DNA of 64,000 nt from Paenibacillus urinalis (GTDB lineage Bacteria; Bacillota; Bacilli; Paenibacillales; Paenibacillaceae): contig NZ_CP118108.1 of the NCBI RefSeq assembly GCF_028747985.1, positions 873,501 through 937,500 of the forward strand, written 5' to 3'. The translations under genes and the position numbers were made by a program. Under the pieces are notes generated by a model. It had not been told where the DNA came from and did not search any database. It was given only the letters and a program-made list of their open reading frames with translations. Shown in pieces: positions 60,566 through 64,000 of this stretch; positions within the stretch are counted from its first letter, which is position 1, and the number at the start of each line of letters is the position of its first letter.

Positions 60566-62632
60566 TTGAACGGAGTGCTGCATGAAATCTTACATCAACG
60601 TTTAGGTAATTGGGATTATGAGGTTTGGATGAGTGGGAATTGGTCGGATTGGCGGTTGATTACTTCGATTGGGGATAAGAAGACAGCTGCTCCTGAATTC
60701 CGACGCAATTCCCCCCTTCATCATCCGGAGTATCGGCTGGAAAAAGAAAATGTCACGTTAGCTTTTCTTCCATATAACAACAACGTGTGTATAGCTGTCC
60801 GACTGTTTTCAAAATGTGATTTTTCTGCAGAACAACTGGTGGAGATTTCATCTCTCTTGTATCCGTATTATGCAGAAGCGGTAGCTGCGAAGCATGAGCG
60901 GGCGCTCAATGAGGTCATGAACAGCATTCGGGATGTGACTCAGCTGCTCGATCTAAATGAACTACTCAGCCGGATTCTTGTAAGTGCGCTGTCTGTTATT
61001 CCTTATGAATGCATTGGTGTTCTGTGGCAATATGATCCTGAAATCGATGCCTTGACGGTTAAAGCGAGAGCAGGGGGGCTTGGAGAGGGGATGCTTCAAA
61101 TGAAGCTGAAGCCAGGAGAAGGAATCATTGGGCATACATTCAGCAGAGGCACACCTAAATTGTATAACAATATGCTGATGCTGGAGGATGATTTCGGAAA
61201 TATGACGCTCGAAAATAGGCGTCATTTGAATACAGCTTATGATTTTGAAGATATTTGCGGTATTATTTCCGTTCCCATCAAGGTTGAAGGTCAAACGGAA
61301 TGTGTGCTCATTGTATATCAAAGGGGAAATGTACCGCTGTTTACGGAATCGGATGTGAGGCTTCTACAGAGCTTCGCGGATCAGGTATCTATTGCACTGA
61401 CGAATGCGAGGCTGTATGACAACTTAAGCAGACAGAACGAAACACTTGTCAGACGGGATGAGATCCATTCTTCTTTGATGCGTCTATCGCTGCAAAATAA
61501 AGGTGTGGTGTCCATCGTCAGTGAGCTGACGCGTATTATCGGCATACCGCTGACCTTTGTGGACTTTATTGATAATGAATGGTTTCCTAAGCGGGGAAAG
61601 GCGATAAGTAAATGGAGCATTGAGAGTCTGAGAGAACTATATCGATCATTGAATCATTCTGATTACTTGACCTTTGTTGCAGGAGTAGAAGGGGAGATGA
61701 ATCAGTATCTATATCCCATTGCTTCCGCAAATCAATGCCTCGGCTACCTCATTATCCGTATGAACGAAAGACTCTCACCGCTGCAGCTGGTTGCACTTGA
61801 GCAGGGTAGCTCTGTACTCGCGCTTGAGCTGATGAGAAAGCAGTCTCTCGCTGAATTTTATTTCAAAAGAACACAGCAATTCTTTAATGACCTCAGGCTC
61901 AGCAAAGATTCGGAGGAATACTGGGTGAGATCTGCAGAGATCGGTATTACTCCCAGTACACAAATTATCGTTGGTCTACTTGAATTCACGGAGCTGGTAA
62001 GTCCGGTTATGCTCAGCACTCTTTCACTTCAGCTTGTGTCCTATTTGCGGGAGAAGCTGCCCTCGGGGAACATGCCCATCGCATTTGGCAGTGAAAGACG
62101 TATCACCGTCATGCTTGTCCCATCGGAAGCCCATAGGCCTGGAGAAATTGAAGAGAAGTTTATTACCTCCTTGCCGAAATGGGAGAGCAAAAATAATACA
62201 AAGCTGTTCGGGGGCTTAGGTTCAATGCGGTCAGGATTGGATGCAATTAATACGAGCTATCAGGAAGCGGATAAGGCGCTGTCCTATCAGAAGACTCGTG
62301 GTGCACAGGGGACGATACGTTACATGGATATCGGAGTAAATCGATTGTTTATCCGGCAGCCTGCTGAGGATCTGAATGATTTTATAGCAGAGGTGTTTGA
62401 GCCGCTCAGAACAGCCAAAGGGCAAGCCGGGGGTCTTGAGGAAACGCTGATTACCTATATGGCCTGTGGTGGATCTGCGGCACAAGCTGCGAGCGAGCTT
62501 CATATTCATATCAACACACTGTATCAGCGCATCCATAAGATTGAAGAGATATTAGGCATGTCCTTTAATAATCAGGAGCATCTTCTTCACTTGCAGCTGG
62601 CTTGTTACCTTCGGCAGTCGACTCGTTTATAG
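60566..62632 (+). CDS. GAF-domain regulator with PucR-type helix-turn-helix
   Basis: Transcription factor of 688 residues. A GAF domain occupies about 110-290 (LSRILVSALSVIPYECIGVLW to SFADQVSIALTNARLYDNL), a further sensory part follows, and a PucR/CdaR-type helix-turn-helix ends the protein (TLITYMACGGSAAQAASELHIHINTLYQRIHKIEEILG). It is divergent from the MFS-amidohydrolase-serine dehydratase operon, which it probably controls. I prefer the TTG at 60566 behind GGGGGCGGAG; the GTG at 60533 has no ribosome site and would lie about seven bases from the expected transcript start. Confidence 0.88.
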   Translation: MNGVLHEILHQRLGNWDYEVWMSGNWSDWRLITSIGDKKTAAPEFRRNSPLHHPEYRLEKENVTLAFLPYNNNVCIAVRLFSKCDFSAEQLVEISSLLYPYYAEAVAAKHERALNEVMNSIRDVTQLLDLNELLSRILVSALSVIPYECIGVLWQYDPEIDALTVKARAGGLGEGMLQMKLKPGEGIIGHTFSRGTPKLYNNMLMLEDDFGNMTLENRRHLNTAYDFEDICGIISVPIKVEGQTECVLIVYQRGNVPLFTESDVRLLQSFADQVSIALTNARLYDNLSRQNETLVRRDEIHSSLMRLSLQNKGVVSIVSELTRIIGIPLTFVDFIDNEWFPKRGKAISKWSIESLRELYRSLNHSDYLTFVAGVEGEMNQYLYPIASANQCLGYLIIRMNERLSPLQLVALEQGSSVLALELMRKQSLAEFYFKRTQQFFNDLRLSKDSEEYWVRSAEIGITPSTQIIVGLLEFTELVSPVMLSTLSLQLVSYLREKLPSGNMPIAFGSERRITVMLVPSEAHRPGEIEEKFITSLPKWESKNNTKLFGGLGSMRSGLDAINTSYQEADKALSYQKTRGAQGTIRYMDIGVNRLFIRQPAEDLNDFIAEVFEPLRTAKGQAGGLEETLITYMACGGSAAQAASELHIHINTLYQRIHKIEEILGMSFNNQEHLLHLQLACYLRQSTRL

Positions 62633-62767
62633 GTCATGAAGTTTCCACCTTCTAAAATATATATGAGGACAAGTTCAATATTGCTCACATGAATTTACCT
62701 CCTACATGAAGGATCGAGCCTATTTTAATCGAAGTTATAGCTGATTGGGTTGATTTCAAATCCAAAC

Positions 62768-62797
62768 TTGACATCAATTTTTCCAATATGATATATA
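62768..62797 (+). promoter_or_regulatory. Sigma-A promoter of htpG
   Basis: TTGACA (62768-62773) and TATATA (62792-62797) with an 18-base spacer, just upstream of the CIRCE operator. Confidence 0.8.
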
Positions 62798-62807
62798 AGT
62801 AGAAGAG

Positions 62808-62834
62808 TTAGCACTCTAAGGTTTAGAGTGCTAA
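62808..62834. promoter_or_regulatory. CIRCE operator (HrcA site) of htpG
   Basis: TTAGCACTC, nine bases, GAGTGCTAA: a perfect CIRCE inverted repeat, the binding site of the HrcA heat-shock repressor. It lies between the promoter and the htpG start codon. Confidence 0.95.
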
Positions 62835-62877
62835 AAATTTGAGCAAGGACGCTCATAGAATAGAAGGGAGACTAATC

Positions 62878-64000
62878 ATGGCAACAAAGCAGTTTAAGGC
62901 CGAATCCAAGCGCTTGCTGGAGATGATGGTTAATTCTATTTACACGCAAAAAGAGATTTTTCTAAGAGAGCTTATCTCCAACGCCAGTGATGCGATCGAC
63001 AAGATGTACTATAAGGCATTGGTCGAGGATCAGCTGACATTCAATAACGAGGATTACTTCATTAAGATTATCGCAGATAAAGAAAACCGCACGCTTACGA
63101 TTTCTGATACAGGAATCGGGATGACGCAGGAGGAGCTGGAGAATAACCTCGGGATCATCGCGAACAGCGGATCTTTTGCGTTCAAGAGCGAGAATGAACT
63201 GAAGGACGGCCACAACATTATCGGTCAATTCGGGGTCGGCTTCTATTCCGCGTTCATGGTTGCGGATGAGATTACAGTGATTACGAAGGCTTGGGGCAGC
63301 GATCAGGCCTATAAATGGCAGTCTCAGGGCGCAGATGGATACACGATCGATCCTGCTGACAAGGAGAGTGTGGGCACCGATATCATTCTTCACATCAGAG
63401 AGAATACGGAAGAGGATTCTTATGATGAATTCCTGGAGGAGTATCGTCTTAGAACGATCATCAAGAAATATTCCGACTTCATTCGTTATCCGATCAAGAT
63501 GGACGTGAAGACGCAGAAGCCGAAGGAAGATGCGGAGAACGAGTTCGAGGAAGTTACCGAAGAGCAAACCGTAAACAGCATGGTTCCGATCTGGCGGAAG
63601 AACAAGAGTGAGCTGACAGATGAAGACTATGAGAACTTCTATTTCGAGAAACGCTACGGCTTCGACAAGCCGCTGAAGCACGTACATATCAGTGCTGACG
63701 GTGCTGTTGTGTACAACGCCATTCTGTTTATTCCAGAGAAAACGCCGTTCGACTATTACACCAAGGAATATGAGAAAGGCCTTGAGCTCTACTCCAACGG
63801 TGTATTGATCATGGATAAATGCGGAGATTTGCTGCCGGATTACTTCAGCTTTGTCAAAGGGATGGTCGACTCCGAGGATCTGTCCTTGAACATTTCCCGC
63901 GAACTGCTGCAACATGATCGTCAATTAAAGCTGATCGCGAAGAACATCAAGAACAAGATCAAATCTGCGCTGCAATCCATGATGAAGGATGAGCGTGAGA
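62878..64000 (+). CDS. htpG: Molecular chaperone HtpG (Hsp90), 3' end outside window
   Basis: N-terminal 374 residues of bacterial Hsp90. The ATP-binding GHKL domain begins [38 protein letters not shown] and has DTGIGM and [15 protein letters not shown]; the middle domain follows ([25 protein letters not shown]-like [16 protein letters not shown]). AAGGGAG lies before the ATG. The frame is open to the window edge. It helps fold or protect client proteins with ATP in the cytoplasm. The CIRCE element in front puts it under HrcA control, unlike B. subtilis htpG. Confidence 0.97.
   Translation, partial: MATKQFKAESKRLLEMMVNSIYTQKEIFLRELISNASDAIDKMYYKALVEDQLTFNNEDYFIKIIADKENRTLTISDTGIGMTQEELENNLGIIANSGSFAFKSENELKDGHNIIGQFGVGFYSAFMVADEITVITKAWGSDQAYKWQSQGADGYTIDPADKESVGTDIILHIRENTEEDSYDEFLEEYRLRTIIKKYSDFIRYPIKMDVKTQKPKEDAENEFEEVTEEQTVNSMVPIWRKNKSELTDEDYENFYFEKRYGFDKPLKHVHISADGAVVYNAILFIPEKTPFDYYTKEYEKGLELYSNGVLIMDKCGDLLPDYFSFVKGMVDSEDLSLNISRELLQHDRQLKLIAKNIKNKIKSALQSMMKDERE

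Noticed and set aside
62962..63924. Long minus-strand frame of 320 codons
   Set aside because: It lies wholly inside htpG, on the opposite strand, and its translation resembles nothing; it arises from the codon bias of htpG.

Overview
This 64 kb window looks like chromosome of a Paenibacillus-type Firmicute. The reasons are the many carbohydrate ABC importers of the CUT1 type that lack their own ATPase, the LplB/LplC-type permeases with very large binding lipoproteins, the YesN/YesS-type AraC regulators beside them, strong AGGAGG ribosome sites with frequent TTG/GTG starts, monoderm lipoprotein signals, and a CIRCE heat-shock operator. No rRNA, tRNA, CRISPR array, phage or insertion sequence was recognised.

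Layout. 1-4.8 kb: end of an LplB-LplC-binding protein importer plus a cytoplasmic GH30 glycosidase. 4.9-9.0 kb: small accessory genes (DUF1796 protein, a membrane chemoreceptor, two tiny membrane peptides, a DUF4097-type lipoprotein). 9.0-14.6 kb: a signalling block with a stand-alone cobalamin-binding protein and a PAS protein on the minus strand, divergent from a small helical protein and a 1212-residue CheB-CheR-PAS-histidine kinase. 14.8-21.5 kb: a LacI-family regulator, a MalFG-type importer and an alpha-xylosidase close to E. coli YicI, with a perfect palindromic operator. 21.6-29.6 kb: an acetyltransferase, then a second LplB-LplC-binding protein importer with its own kinase and AraC-type response regulator. 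29.7-32.1 kb: aldo/keto reductase, Fic protein and an NTF2-like protein. 32.4-43.3 kb: a pectin or rhamnogalacturonan-type locus (GH105 hydrolase, YesS-like membrane regulator, third LplB-LplC-binding protein importer, and an unassigned large protein). 43.6-51.1 kb: a MalFG-type importer followed by a three-part sensory system (membrane-anchored sugar-binding protein, kinase, AraC-type regulator). 51.2-55.9 kb: TetR regulator, NCS1 permease, DUF917 protein and hydantoinase/oxoprolinase. 56-62.6 kb: MFS permease, M20 amidohydrolase and both L-serine dehydratase subunits, divergent from a GAF/PucR-type regulator. 62.9 kb to the end: the start of htpG behind CIRCE.

How it works together. Most of the window takes up plant polysaccharide fragments and cleaves them inside the cell: oligosaccharides enter by five ATPase-less importers that must borrow a shared ATPase, and cytoplasmic GH30, GH31 and GH105 enzymes then act on them. 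Each locus has its own regulator, and possible CcpA (cre) sites precede several. The region from 51 to 62 kb instead points to catabolism of nitrogen compounds.

The most interesting observations are: two promoters in the 43-46 kb importer with matching 26-bp sites at identical distance from the -10 box; the cobalamin/PAS/CheB-CheR signalling block carrying the W-x9-EH motif of B12 photoreceptors; a binding protein whose lipobox cysteine has become arginine; and CIRCE control of htpG.
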